This document shows positions 1-9,061 of a stretch of 64,000 nucleotides of DNA, in pieces (the stretch's first letter is position 1; the number at the start of each line of letters is the position of its first letter). Made by a program: the position numbers and the translations under genes. The notes under the pieces are model-generated. The model was not told where the DNA came from, searched no databases, and saw only the letters and a list, made by a program, of their open reading frames with translations. This stretch comes from Planctomycetota bacterium (GTDB lineage: Bacteria; Planctomycetota; Planctomycetia; Pirellulales; UBA1268). The stretch lies in contig QWOQ01000005.1 in the NCBI GenBank assembly GCA_003669585.1, positions 584,502 to 648,501 of the forward strand, read 5' to 3'.

Positions 1-2107
1 CTGCGACGGTGCGCACGACGTTGCGGCTTGCCACTTGATCGATGATGGCCAAGCGGTCGGCCTCGGATGAACTTTCTAACGTGCGGCAGTCTGTTGCATG
101 AACCGATCGGGCGATGCTCTGCAGAATCGGCTCGACGTGAGTGCAGCCTGGGGCTGCAACGCGGTCTGGATGGCACGTGGCCTGCGTGCCGGCGGTGACC
201 GCACCGCAGCGGGTGTGTCCGAGGACGATGATGAGCTTTGCACCGGCAACCACGCAGGCGTATTCAATGCTGCCCAACACCTCACAAGTGGCGATGTTGC
301 CGGCGACTCGCACGCTGAAGATGTCGCCGAGCCCGAGGTCGAAGAGCAGTTCAGCCGGAGAACGCGAGTCGATGCAGCTCAGCACGACCGCAATCGGATG
401 CTGCCCGGCAGCCGTGGCGGTGAGCTGTTGGCTCAAGTCTCGCTTCAGCCGTCGACCTTTGCGAAAGCGCTCGTTGCCTTCGAGTAAGATCTCAAGCGCC
501 CGCTGCGGGGTCATGTCGGATTGGATTTCGAGACTCGAATAGTTCAAAAAGTGGGTGTCGTCGCCGATCTGCGGATACTTTTCCCGAAACCCGATTACCC
601 CAAACTCAACGCCTCGCGCCGGAGCGGATGTGTTTTTAAAGTCGGTCAAGAGATCCAGGACGTCAGGATCGATGTAGTCGGTGTTAGTGGCGTCCACAAG
701 CACTTTCCCTCCCGCAGGCACATCAAAGAGCGCCTTTTGGATCGCTGCGCGGTTGAAGAAGCTCACCTGATTGCCGAGTTCCATTCGCAGCACGTTCCCA
801 GAGAGATGCTGCTCGATGACACGCCGGATCGGGTGCTGAAAATTACTGCGGAGCGTGAAGAGCAGGCTGATTCCCAAACCAATCGCAATGCCAACCATCA
901 GGTCGGTGAACAGGATCGCCACCACCGTGCCGGCAAACGGCAAAAATTGATACGGGCCGCTGCGCCACATGCGCTTCACTATTTTTGGGCTCGTGAGCCT
1001 GAAGCCTGTGGCGATGAGAATGGCCGCCAGAGAGGCCAGCGGGATCTGGTTGAGGAGCGATGGCCCCAGCGAGACGCACCCCAATAACAACCCGCCGTGA
1101 ACCATCGTCGCCGCTTTGGTCTGAGCGCCGGCGTTGATGTTGGCGCTGCTTCGCAGGATCACGCTGGACACAGGCAAGCCTCCGATAGCACCGCAGAGCA
1201 TGTTGCCAAACCCTTGCGCCAAAAGTTCGCGGTCGGGAGGAGTTTTGCGTCGCTGTGGATCCAGTTTGTCGATAGCTTCGATCGTCACGAGCGATTCAAG
1301 GCTGGCAATCAGTCCGAGCGTGAGTGCGGCTGAATAGACCGCCGGATTGGCAAAAGCGGCGAGGTCTGGAGATGAAAAAAAAGTACAAAAGTTGGCAAAG
1401 CTTTCGGCCACCGGCACCTGCACCAGGTGAGAAGGGCCCACAGCGAGTGCCGGCGCATAATTCCACAGAAGTTGATTCACTCCCACGCCTGAAAGCACCG
1501 CTGCCAGTGGCGACAGCATCGGCACTCGGCGGCACCCGGGGAGCTTGGACCACACGGACAGGATTCCGAGCGATAGCCCGCCGATCAATGCGGCTCCGGG
1601 GAGAAAGAACTGCAGCGATTTCGGAATCTCAGAGAGCGTTGTTTCGTGATCCGGCTGGCTGAAAGCCATATCGCCTATCGGATCCAAGTCGTAGCCGATG
1701 AGATGCGGCACCTGTTTGAGAATAATAATCAGACCGATGGCCGCGAGCAGACCCTTGATCACGCTCGTTGGGAAAAATGACGTGAGGAAGCCCACCCGGC
1801 ACAACCCCAGACCGATCTGGAATGCGCCCGCTAGAAACAGAGCCGCCAGGAAGGTTTCAAAACTTCCAAGGGAAACAATGTGCAAGGCAACGATCGTTGC
1901 CAGTCCGGCTGCCGGCCCCGATACGCTTGTGGCCGAACCGCTCAAAGCCCCCACGACGATGCCGCCGGCGATGCCGGCAATCAGACCCGAAAAGAGCGGC
2001 GCCCCAGAGGCCAGCGAAATCCCCAAGCACAGCGGCAATGCCACCAGAGCCACCACGGTGCCGGCAGCAAAATCTTGAGAACCGACATTTTTCCAGCTGT
2101 TTTGCAT
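1..2107 (-). CDS. SulP-family anion transporter fused to STAS and beta-carbonic anhydrase domains (3' end cut by window edge)
   Basis: An uninterrupted reading frame starts at 2107 (ATG, with AAAGGG upstream) and stays open for 702 codons to the window edge. Residues about 10-430 are a multi-helix SulP permease (AGTVVALVALPL, GGIVVGALSGS, VSGPAAGLA), and about 435-520 a STAS-like domain. From about 540 a beta-class carbonic anhydrase follows, with zinc ligands and dyad visible: C578 and D580-R582 in SCIDSR, H631 and C634 in GHTRCG. Known members of this fused family are thought to couple bicarbonate or anion transport at the inner membrane to CO2 hydration. The C-terminal end of the anhydrase lies outside the window. 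Upstream is a broken COG0523 gene. Base composition is richer in GC than most of the window. Domain assignment is firm; the transported ion is inferred. Confidence 0.93.
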   Translation of the reverse strand, partial: MQNSWKNVGSQDFAAGTVVALVALPLCLGISLASGAPLFSGLIAGIAGGIVVGALSGSATSVSGPAAGLATIVALHIVSLGSFETFLAALFLAGAFQIGLGLCRVGFLTSFFPTSVIKGLLAAIGLIIILKQVPHLIGYDLDPIGDMAFSQPDHETTLSEIPKSLQFFLPGAALIGGLSLGILSVWSKLPGCRRVPMLSPLAAVLSGVGVNQLLWNYAPALAVGPSHLVQVPVAESFANFCTFFSSPDLAAFANPAVYSAALTLGLIASLESLVTIEAIDKLDPQRRKTPPDRELLAQGFGNMLCGAIGGLPVSSVILRSSANINAGAQTKAATMVHGGLLLGCVSLGPSLLNQIPLASLAAILIATGFRLTSPKIVKRMWRSGPYQFLPFAGTVVAILFTDLMVGIAIGLGISLLFTLRSNFQHPIRRVIEQHLSGNVLRMELGNQVSFFNRAAIQKALFDVPAGGKVLVDATNTDYIDPDVLDLLTDFKNTSAPARGVEFGVIGFREKYPQIGDDTHFLNYSSLEIQSDMTPQRALEILLEGNERFRKGRRLKRDLSQQLTATAAGQHPIAVVLSCIDSRSPAELLFDLGLGDIFSVRVAGNIATCEVLGSIEYACVVAGAKLIIVLGHTRCGAVTAGTQATCHPDRVAAPGCTHVEPILQSIARSVHATDCRTLESSSEADRLAIIDQVASRNVVRTVA

Positions 2108-2166
2108 CGGAATGCCCTTTAAAAAGTCCCTTGTATCATATTCCTTACGAAATCGACAGGTTTCTT

Positions 2167-2870
2167 TTATGGGATTTTCCTGGTTCGCCACAAGTGCAAT
2201 GGTCGTGGAAAGCGGCCGGTGTTGAGTATTTCGTCAAGAGTTACCTCGCCATTGGTGGCGCGGAGAATTCGCGCGTCAGGGTTGAGCCGGCGGAGAATCG
2301 CTTCCAGAATGGTTCGCGTCGAGTGCGTCAATCAGGTCTGTCTTCGTTAACACCAGCAAATCGGCACACTCGATCTGATCGACTAGCAACTGCACAAGGT
2401 CGCGGAATCGTTTTCGTCTACTCCAATCCCGCGGTCGCGCAGTTCCTCGCGCGAGCAGTAATCGTTGAGAAAGTTCTTCGCGTCCACCACCGGTCACAAG
2501 CGTGTCGAGGCGCGCCAGCGACGAAAGGCTTGCGCCTTGTTCGTCGGTAAACGTAAAGGTTTCGGCGACGCCGGTGCTTTCCACGAGTAAATAGTCAAAC
2601 CGCTGCTCACGGGCAAGGCAGGCAACTTCCTTGAGCAGATCCTCGCGGAGCGTGCAGCAGATGCAGCCGCTGGGGAAACTCGACGAGTTTTTCATCGGTA
2701 CGACTCAAGCGGCTTCGCCCTGCCCGTGCCGCCGGTCGACTGGAGCTATTCTCGTGCAGGTGCATGCCGAATGGGTCATCTTTCAAGCGTCGCCCGAGGA
2801 CCTGCCGGCCATTGACATCCACACGCTTGAACGGTTTCTGGCACCTGTTTGTCTGCGTTGGATACTGCAC
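2167..2870 (-). pseudogene. Frameshifted, truncated COG0523/CobW-like GTPase (metallochaperone) pseudogene
   Basis: Recognisable pieces of one CobW/COG0523 GTPase appear in different frames: LSRTDEKLVEF, then SGCICCTLREDLLKEV (the CxCC metal-binding motif), YLLVESTGVAE directly joined to TFTFTDEQG, VDAKNFLNDYCSREELRDRG in another frame, VDQIECADLLVLTKTDLID, and finally TILEAILRRLNPDARILRATNG in a third frame. At least three frame changes are needed. A short in-frame piece after the STGVAE motif is missing, the N-terminal P-loop is degraded beyond use, and the C-terminal domain is absent because the last frame stops at 2167-2169. Family members bind zinc or other metals and GTP. It lies directly upstream of a zinc enzyme gene (carbonic anhydrase), which fits a former zinc-delivery role. 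Sequencing error alone is unlikely to cause this many lesions. Confidence 0.8.
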
Positions 2871-2920
2871 GTCGATCGACGCAAAGGCACTGAGGGCGCA
2901 GTGCCTTACTGTGGAACAGA

Positions 2921-5900
2921 TTATTCAGACGCAACCTTCACCCAGTCGCTCGCGTCGAGTGGCAGCGCTATCTCAATTTCGCCCTCGGCCGTTTGCTCGA
3001 AGGGCAGTGGGCCGCGGTGGACAGATTCGACGCGGATCGCTCGACGAGCGACCTGAAAGCGAAGTTTGAGTTGCGGGATCGGACTGAGTGTGTGATTGGC
3101 GAGTGCAATCAACACGCCCTGTTCGCACGGGAGATAGACGGCATCGACCAACGCAGCGTCGCACGTCAGCGGCGGAGTAAGTTTTGCTTCTCGCACAGGA
3201 ATCAAGAGCCGTTCGCGAATGCCAGCGGGATAACGCCACGGGCTGAGCGAACGATTCAACAACTCTTTGTCGGCGATGGCGAGCGAACTGGGAGAGTTGG
3301 TAACCGACACGACGGCACTCGTCGCCAACGGTTGATCCGCGTTCTCAGTTGCTGCTCGGGCTTCGCTGGCCAAGGCCGCGGCTAGGCGTTCCGCATCGGC
3401 ACGCTGATCAAGCGGCACGCGCGCGACAAGGGCCGGCTTGATGTACGAAAGCGCCGGCAGGAAACCGACACTGATGATTCGCCCATGGCCGGCGGGAGCT
3501 GCGACGACGGCCGGTTGTCCGTCGGCAAATGTCGCCAGCGTCGTGGCGTTGGCTCGCGCGGCTTGCGGCTGTTGTACCGAGAGCACTTCGAGCCGTTCGT
3601 CGTTCCAGATGACAGTGTCGCGAGTTAGAAGGTGATGCAGGAACAAACCCGATGCCTGATACGGCTCGTGCACGACGAGCTCGCCACGCTCGGCGGGCAG
3701 CAGCGCGGTTAGCGTGTCGAGTGGGCGATTGAACTCGTCACGCGATGCGGCCCCGGCAGTCAGCCACAACGTGCCACCGGCTTCGACCCATGCCTTCAAT
3801 TTCACGGCCGCGGCTTGCGTGAGATTCGGACCAGAGAGGTAACAGACGCGGTACTTGGCAAGTTGTCCCTCGGCGACTTCGTGTTCCGGAACGATGTCCA
3901 CCGGCGTCTGCGCGTGAGTCAGCGCCAGCCACGTGTGCATACGGTCAAAGCCATACGAAAAATTGTTCATCGTCCAGATATCGGACGATGACGAGTACAA
4001 GATCGCGACCTCAGCGGGAGTCGGCTTCGCGGTCAGCAACCAGTCTTCGACGGCTCCGATCTCGCGCGTGATCTCGGCGTTGGCGGTCCATTCTTTCGGC
4101 TTCGAGTACCACAACGCACTCTTCCATGCTGGCCCACCCTCGTGACTGCCCCAGCTTGGCCCGTAGGCAAAGTTCATCCATTGTCGAACGCCTCGAGCAG
4201 TCTCGCTTGTCGCCTTCAGTTTGTTGTCCCACGGCGTACGACTATAAGTGATCAGGTAATGCCCGATCGTCTGCCCACGTTTGCGAGCAGCCGCACGCAT
4301 CAAATCGACGTTGAAGCCGGCACACTGATATGTCGAAGCGTTGTTCGACCAGTCTTCGCCCCAGATGGCGTTCGAATCGTCGCGATTGAGCAACTCGAAG
4401 TAATCGATTCCTTGGCTGTAAAAATTGGCGTGGTAGACAGCCCCGTCACTGAAGTTGACATTCGTCGGAAACGAGCGGCCGTAAGCTTCCTCGATGATCT
4501 TTTTTTGAGTCGCCATGAAATCGCCAATCGCCACGGTGCGAAATCGCTGAGTAAAGTAATGCAACGCGGGATGTTGATCTCGCTGCGTTTCAATGACCGG
4601 TCGCACGGCTTCCCAATCCGGTTCGAGCAAGTCCTTCAGCGAAATGCTGAGTCCCTTTAACCACGCGCTGAAGCGATCGCGATAGCCATCATCCTGCGCC
4701 ATGAACGACGCCGATTGACCGGTCGGTTCGTCCATCAACATGCAGTACGCGATGTCGTCGAGCTTGCGCCCAGACTTATGGAACGCCTCGACATCGTGCT
4801 TGATTCGCTCGCGCATGCCATCCACATCGGGGCGGCAGTACGAATCCTTCTTCATTATCCACAGACCGTGCAAAGTGTGGCTGTGATCTCCATTGAAACC
4901 GAAATTGTCGAGCGTCTTCTCCTCGCGCGCCTTTACGGCAGCATCGACCGGCAGTTCATAGCCACCGATGTTCGCGCTGACGAAAAACGGAATGCGAGTG
5001 GGACGTCGGCCAATCGTTGGCCACGCAAACGCATCGGCGAACAGTCCGGTTTCTTCCGCAAAGTCGCGGTCTCGCTGCAGAATGGCAATGTTCTTCGGTG
5101 ACTCCAAATCTGGCGGCACGATCACGACCAGCCCGTTCGGCAACGCCTCGACGTCAAACGTCTTCATAATTTCGATGTCGTCCGCGTTTCCGTTACGAGC
5201 CCTCCCAAACTCCAACGTCGCTCGTAATCGATCTGCTTTTTCTTGGTACGAATGCCGCAGTGAGCAGTTCAACGACGCCCCCGAATCCTGGTAGACGACA
5301 TGCGAGATGTTGCTCCACGGAGACTGCTCGCCATCTTTGAACATCTCGTCGGCCGGCGGAGCCAGTTCATCGCGCAGACCCGCCTTGCCAATCGCATGAT
5401 GCCCATACCACGGATCGCGGTAATGGTCCGCGAAAAGATGCAGATAGACGGGCCGCTGATAGCCGTCCCCGACGGTGACTCGCAGAAACGTCTGCGGTCC
5501 AAACGAAACATGGTTCGGCTTGAGTTCCTGATCTGTCGTGAGCAACAAACAGTCCACCTGCCTTACATAGCCGACGCAGTTTTTCTGCTCGTGCTTGGTC
5601 AGCGTGAGCAGCACCTCGCCCGCCGGCAGTTGGGCCTCGAACGACTGCCATGCGAAGTCCCAATCCGCGACGCCCGGTCGCATTTCGAGATCAAACGTTT
5701 TCGACGCCACCTCACGCCCCGCCGCCGAAACGCTAACTCGAAACGGCCCGCGCCAAGCCGAGACCTGCATCCAGCGCACCCAGATATTGAACTTTCCGGC
5801 CTGTTGAATCGTGACCGACTTCGTTGCGATCGCATCCCCCGATCCATCCGCGCCCCACATCGTCTTCGCACGCGACGCCCGTCGCACCTCGTTTGCACCA

Positions 5901-6040
5901 ACCGCCTTCCACCCGTCGGCTGATGGCGTGAAAGTCTCGGCCTCGACGAAATGTGTCTCCGCCATCAACAGCCGCGGCAGCAGCAAAACTGCCAAGAGCA
6001 GAATCCACGCTCGCTTTAGGATTTTCATTTTATGAATCAT
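2921..6040 (-). CDS. Large secreted glycoside-hydrolase-like protein with beta-galactosidase trimerisation-type domain
   Basis: 1039 residues. Residues 1-27 form a signal peptide (hydrophobic ILLLAVLLLPRLLMA). Residues about 28-180 resemble a galactose-binding-like beta-sandwich. A central region looks like an alpha/beta barrel with acidic motifs typical of retaining glycosidases: MDEP (E438) and GEDW (E562). Around 700-800 a flavodoxin-like segment with LKAWVEAGGTLWLTAG resembles the trimerisation domain of GH42 beta-galactosidases. The C-terminal part is beta-rich. I infer a periplasmic or secreted enzyme acting on a polysaccharide, as is common in planctomycetes; neither the substrate nor the catalytic residues are certain. 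Two start codons (6040 and 6028) are possible and neither has a clear ribosome binding site. Codon use is GC-rich like the SulP gene. Confidence 0.75.
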   Translation of the reverse strand: MIHKMKILKRAWILLLAVLLLPRLLMAETHFVEAETFTPSADGWKAVGANEVRRASRAKTMWGADGSGDAIATKSVTIQQAGKFNIWVRWMQVSAWRGPFRVSVSAAGREVASKTFDLEMRPGVADWDFAWQSFEAQLPAGEVLLTLTKHEQKNCVGYVRQVDCLLLTTDQELKPNHVSFGPQTFLRVTVGDGYQRPVYLHLFADHYRDPWYGHHAIGKAGLRDELAPPADEMFKDGEQSPWSNISHVVYQDSGASLNCSLRHSYQEKADRLRATLEFGRARNGNADDIEIMKTFDVEALPNGLVVIVPPDLESPKNIAILQRDRDFAEETGLFADAFAWPTIGRRPTRIPFFVSANIGGYELPVDAAVKAREEKTLDNFGFNGDHSHTLHGLWIMKKDSYCRPDVDGMRERIKHDVEAFHKSGRKLDDIAYCMLMDEPTGQSASFMAQDDGYRDRFSAWLKGLSISLKDLLEPDWEAVRPVIETQRDQHPALHYFTQRFRTVAIGDFMATQKKIIEEAYGRSFPTNVNFSDGAVYHANFYSQGIDYFELLNRDDSNAIWGEDWSNNASTYQCAGFNVDLMRAAARKRGQTIGHYLITYSRTPWDNKLKATSETARGVRQWMNFAYGPSWGSHEGGPAWKSALWYSKPKEWTANAEITREIGAVEDWLLTAKPTPAEVAILYSSSSDIWTMNNFSYGFDRMHTWLALTHAQTPVDIVPEHEVAEGQLAKYRVCYLSGPNLTQAAAVKLKAWVEAGGTLWLTAGAASRDEFNRPLDTLTALLPAERGELVVHEPYQASGLFLHHLLTRDTVIWNDERLEVLSVQQPQAARANATTLATFADGQPAVVAAPAGHGRIISVGFLPALSYIKPALVARVPLDQRADAERLAAALASEARAATENADQPLATSAVVSVTNSPSSLAIADKELLNRSLSPWRYPAGIRERLLIPVREAKLTPPLTCDAALVDAVYLPCEQGVLIALANHTLSPIPQLKLRFQVARRAIRVESVHRGPLPFEQTAEGEIEIALPLDASDWVKVASE

Positions 6041-6460
6041 AAAAATTGTTTTTCATTAAAGATCGTTCAGCCAACGGCACTTCCGCTATAGCACGGACAT
6101 AGGGACGAAGCACGAGCAGTCTGCAAACCGTGGCCTAGACTGTTTTTAGAATCTTCGGGCATCGCGTGAAACGGATTGGGTGGAGAAACATCCTGCCCAC
6201 GAGTGTGCCGCTATGGATGGGACACTCTCCAGCCATTGCGGCGGCGCACTCCTTGCAGGCTCGAAATCATCACTTTGAATCTGTCGTGAATGCCGGTCGA
6301 AAATCCAGCGCAGAATCCAGCGCACGGACAGCGTAAAATCGAGCGCAGCAAGCATCCGCAACGAAATGCCAAGAATTGCAAAACGGAATAGAAACCGATG
6401 AATTGTCCAGAGTTATCACAGTTTTACCGAACAAAACAGGAACATTGCACAAACGAATAG
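6041..6460. other. Intergenic region without a recognisable gene
   Basis: About 420 bases separate the glycosidase-like gene from tRNA-Val. Short reading frames here have no convincing start signal or similarity. A small tandem duplication of AATCCAGCGCA is visible near 6302-6326. The AT-rich stretch next to 6040 probably contains the promoter of the glycosidase-like gene, but no clear -35/-10 pair stands out. Confidence 0.5.
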
Positions 6461-6534
6461 TGGGCGGCACAGGATTCGAACCTGTGACCTCTACGGTGTG
6501 AACGTAGCGCTCTAACCAACTGAGCTAGCCGCCC
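6461..6534 (-). tRNA. tRNA-Val (anticodon CAC)
   Basis: On the minus strand the 7-bp acceptor stem GGGCGGC/GCCGCCC, D arm GCTC...GAGC, anticodon stem CTACG/CGTAG with loop TTCACAC (anticodon CAC, reading GUG) and T arm with GGTTCGAATCC form a complete cloverleaf with discriminator A. CCA is not encoded. It stands alone between the glycosidase-like gene and the TatA-like genes. Confidence 0.97.
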
Positions 6535-6727
6535 AAAAGAAGCCACCGATTACTGCGTAAGAGTGCAACACCTTTTTCAGTGACGGGCTCTGCGTAATTC
6601 TGAAAAATCTCAGCCCAGATGGAGTCAATTTTAAAGGCTTTCCCGAACATCGTGAAAACGTCGATATTCTATTTTCCAATTCCATTTGCTGCTATGCGTT
6701 GGTGCATGACTCAAGTGATAAACGATC

Positions 6728-7015
6728 TCATGCCACGTGAGACTCTTCAACCGAAGCTGATTCGAGATGCGTTGATAGAGTCGGCGGATCAAATCGCACG
6801 CCTGTAGCCTGCGGTTGCTCAATATCACGCAAACGCTTCGACGGGCTCTGCACCTGAGACGAGACATCGAGATCTCGCGATAACGAATTAAACGTTTTTT
6901 TCATTTCACCGATCGTCTTTCCAAACGAACGGCCGACCTCGGGCAAATTTTTCCCATAAAGCATCACAGCAATTGCACCGATGACACAAATTTCAAGGGG
7001 TCCAAGACCAAACAT
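6728..7015 (-). CDS. TatA/E-like twin-arginine translocase protein, second copy
   Basis: 95 residues. It has a short periplasmic N-terminus, a single transmembrane helix (about 6-20), a hinge with LYGKNLPEVGRSFGK and an amphipathic helix (SFGKTIGEMKKTFNSL), which is the TatA/TatB plan. A polar tail of about 45 residues follows. SD AGGA lies just before the ATG. It is downstream of a shorter TatA-like gene. TatA proteins oligomerise to form the protein-conducting element of the Tat pathway. No tatC lies in this window. The longer polar tail could mean a TatB-like role, but the sequence does not settle this. Confidence 0.85.
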   Translation of the reverse strand: MFGLGPLEICVIGAIAVMLYGKNLPEVGRSFGKTIGEMKKTFNSLSRDLDVSSQVQSPSKRLRDIEQPQATGVRFDPPTLSTHLESASVEESHVA

Positions 7016-7114
7016 TTTTTTCCTGTCAATTCATTTTCATAGTTGAGGAGTAATCCACGTTCAAATCCCTGTCACTTTTACCCCACACTTTTAAAAACTT
7101 TCACTGGAAGTCTT

Positions 7115-7309
7115 TCACTTCAAGTCATTGGGGGAATCCGCTACCGATTCATCCTCAATTCCCTGAACTCCCCGTTTGAATTCGACGATCCCTTGGCCGA
7201 GTGAACGCATTACTTTTGGAAGCCTGTTTCCAAACAGCAGAAGAATCACACCCGCGACGATCATCAATTCCATCGTGCCTATTCCCATGAAACCCAAGAG
7301 TGTGTTCAC
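7115..7309 (-). CDS. tatA: TatA-like twin-arginine translocase protein, first copy
   Basis: 64 residues from a GTG start at 7309 preceded by GGAGG at good spacing. One transmembrane helix (ELMIVAGVILLLFG) is followed by the typical TatA hinge and amphipathic helix FGNRLPKVMRSLGQG. The acidic tail is short. It is co-directional with the upstream ExbBD-toroid genes (gap about 108 bases) and with the second TatA-like gene downstream. The product would export folded proteins together with TatC; the DUF1501 protein encoded at 34732 is a likely class of substrate. Confidence 0.9.
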   Translation of the reverse strand: MNTLLGFMGIGTMELMIVAGVILLLFGNRLPKVMRSLGQGIVEFKRGVQGIEDESVADSPNDLK

Positions 7310-7417
7310 AAACAGTTCCTCCGAAACCTAAAATCTAGAGCTCCACAACGCGAAACATCCGGTAGCCGTACCGACGAATCTCCTATGCAGTCTATTATGC
7401 GTTGCCGCAGGGTCAAA

Positions 7418-9052
7418 TCAATCGACAACGGCGACCTTTTCTTGCTGCCGTTCGTGCATCGGAAGGTATCGGTAGTAGACCTCGAGCATCATCGCAGACA
7501 TCGATGTTGAATAGACTCGGCCTCCATACCAACCCCAGACAGAATCTGGGTCCCAACTCCCATCGAGCGGTCCTTTTTCCTGACGCTGTGATTGAATCAA
7601 CACTTTCTGAATGCTCGCGTTCCAACGTTCCCACTGTGGACCGCCAGCATGAAAAGATGCAAGCGTTCCGTAATACCAAGCGTAAACATTCGGTGTCGTT
7701 GATTCGGGAAGTGATTGTTGAAGCCACTCAATCGCTTCAACGGCCGCAGGATCATTCGCCTTCATCCCCAGCAGCAATCGACACGTAAGGGCTTCGGCCG
7801 TCATCGCAATACTGGCTCGCTCACCTGCTCGATACGACGCAAGACCTCTGTTGGCTCCCGACGAGACGCTCTGAATAAAAAACTTTGCTCGTTCCTTTGC
7901 CTGTTCAATTCCTTTGAGTCCTGTGGTGGAAGCACTTGAGAGCACCATGACCTGCCAGCCGTGTTGACTCGTATCTCCTCTGTCACCAGGCGCATACCGC
8001 CAACCACCAGTCTGTGGATGTTGCATCGATAGCGTATATTCCACGGCACGCTTGAGCGGAAGTTGCAAAGTTTCATCACCGGTCATCGCAACCGTCTCGG
8101 CCAGGGCGATCGTTGCCATACCATGGCAGTAGAGCGATGCAAAAAATTCAGCGTTCCCGGCAAGAGATCCGTTGGTGCCTTGATTGTTAATAAGAAATTG
8201 TATTCCTCGATGAACCTGATCGGCATACGGTCCATTGTGATGGGTGTTGCCGGCACCAAGCATTGCAAGCAGCGCTAATCCCGTCACGCCATGATCCGTT
8301 TTGGCACTTCCGCTTTGACGATGATGGGTTCCAGTATTTTGTCCCGTGCCTGCACCGTGTCTCGCCGCGCTCCAACGACCATCCGGCGACTGCGCCGCCG
8401 ACAACCAGGCAAGTGCTGAGTGAACAGCTCGCTCACTTTCAACCGAACCGCCTCGTGATGCTGCAGCCGATGCCTTTCTTGCGTCAGATCGATCTGCATA
8501 CGCATCTATCGCAACATCAAGAAGAGCGGGTTCTTCCTTTTCCGACAAAGGCTTTTCGTCAGGAATGGGCTCAGATTGCTCCGCGATCTCTTCGCGTGGC
8601 GCCTCGAGCAGCGGCACAAAATCGGGTGGCGCATCGACCGTGTTGTCGGGTTGTGAATTCAACAAATCTGTCGGAGAATGATCGACTCCATTTCCATTTT
8701 CCGGACTTCCTTCTGCGTCTGGAGATGGATCGAGAGATTCGTTCGCACTCGGGGCAGGATCGTCCGACGGCTCTTCCGCCATCACTACCACCATCGACAT
8801 CTCTTCAACGTCCGCTTGTCCCCACGATGCCGGAGTAGCGCCACCAATCATCGCTGCAACAATCGCCAACACTCCGTGCACAAGAAGAGAGACGATCGCG
8901 CATTTTCTCAGTGTGTGCGATTGAAGCCAAGTCGTGCGGGCAAGAACTGTCAAAACAGCTCCCATCACAATCAGACAGACGCCACAAAAGATCCATCCAT
9001 TACTGGAGTGCGCGAGGAGAATGAAATGTGTTGGCGTGTGCGTCCATGCCAC
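7418..9052 (-). CDS. Membrane-anchored alpha/alpha-toroid (prenyltransferase/squalene-oxidase repeat) protein
   Basis: 544 residues. There are two N-terminal transmembrane helices (about 18-38 and 50-70), then about 100 residues rich in Pro, Glu, Asp and Ser (residues 85-190), then a C-terminal alpha/alpha toroid (about 200-530). The toroid has repeats of the terpene cyclase/protein prenyltransferase fold: ALAWLSAAQSPDGRW, GVTGLALLAMLGAG, GIQFLINNQG, TGGWRYAPGD, AIEWLQQSLP. The start lies only 9 bases after the exbD stop, so translation is probably coupled. The acidic DxDD of squalene cyclases is not evident, so terpene cyclisation is not supported; the fold more likely serves binding in the periplasm. 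By analogy with TonB (membrane anchor, extended linker, C-terminal domain) it may be the ExbBD-driven component. That is inference. Confidence 0.85.
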   Translation of the reverse strand: MAWTHTPTHFILLAHSSNGWIFCGVCLIVMGAVLTVLARTTWLQSHTLRKCAIVSLLVHGVLAIVAAMIGGATPASWGQADVEEMSMVVVMAEEPSDDPAPSANESLDPSPDAEGSPENGNGVDHSPTDLLNSQPDNTVDAPPDFVPLLEAPREEIAEQSEPIPDEKPLSEKEEPALLDVAIDAYADRSDARKASAAASRGGSVESERAVHSALAWLSAAQSPDGRWSAARHGAGTGQNTGTHHRQSGSAKTDHGVTGLALLAMLGAGNTHHNGPYADQVHRGIQFLINNQGTNGSLAGNAEFFASLYCHGMATIALAETVAMTGDETLQLPLKRAVEYTLSMQHPQTGGWRYAPGDRGDTSQHGWQVMVLSSASTTGLKGIEQAKERAKFFIQSVSSGANRGLASYRAGERASIAMTAEALTCRLLLGMKANDPAAVEAIEWLQQSLPESTTPNVYAWYYGTLASFHAGGPQWERWNASIQKVLIQSQRQEKGPLDGSWDPDSVWGWYGGRVYSTSMSAMMLEVYYRYLPMHERQQEKVAVVD

Positions 9053-9061
9053 CTGTTCACG

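Noticed and set aside
521-1087. 188-residue plus-strand frame opposite the SulP gene
   Set aside because: It is antisense to a strongly supported transporter domain and has composition of a shadow frame.
1822-2550. 242-residue plus-strand frame across the SulP start and the pseudogene
   Set aside because: Arg/Pro-rich shadow of GC-rich DNA, with no start signal or motif.
5300-5923. 207-residue plus-strand frame opposite the glycosidase-like gene
   Set aside because: Antisense shadow; the minus-strand frame has a signal peptide and domain motifs.
8263-8838. 191-residue plus-strand frame opposite the toroid gene
   Set aside because: Shadow of a clearly coding toroid/linker region.
7418-9052. 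Toroid protein as a functional squalene/hopene cyclase
   Set aside because: The catalytic DxDD was not found and the protein has a membrane anchor plus linker, unlike cyclases.
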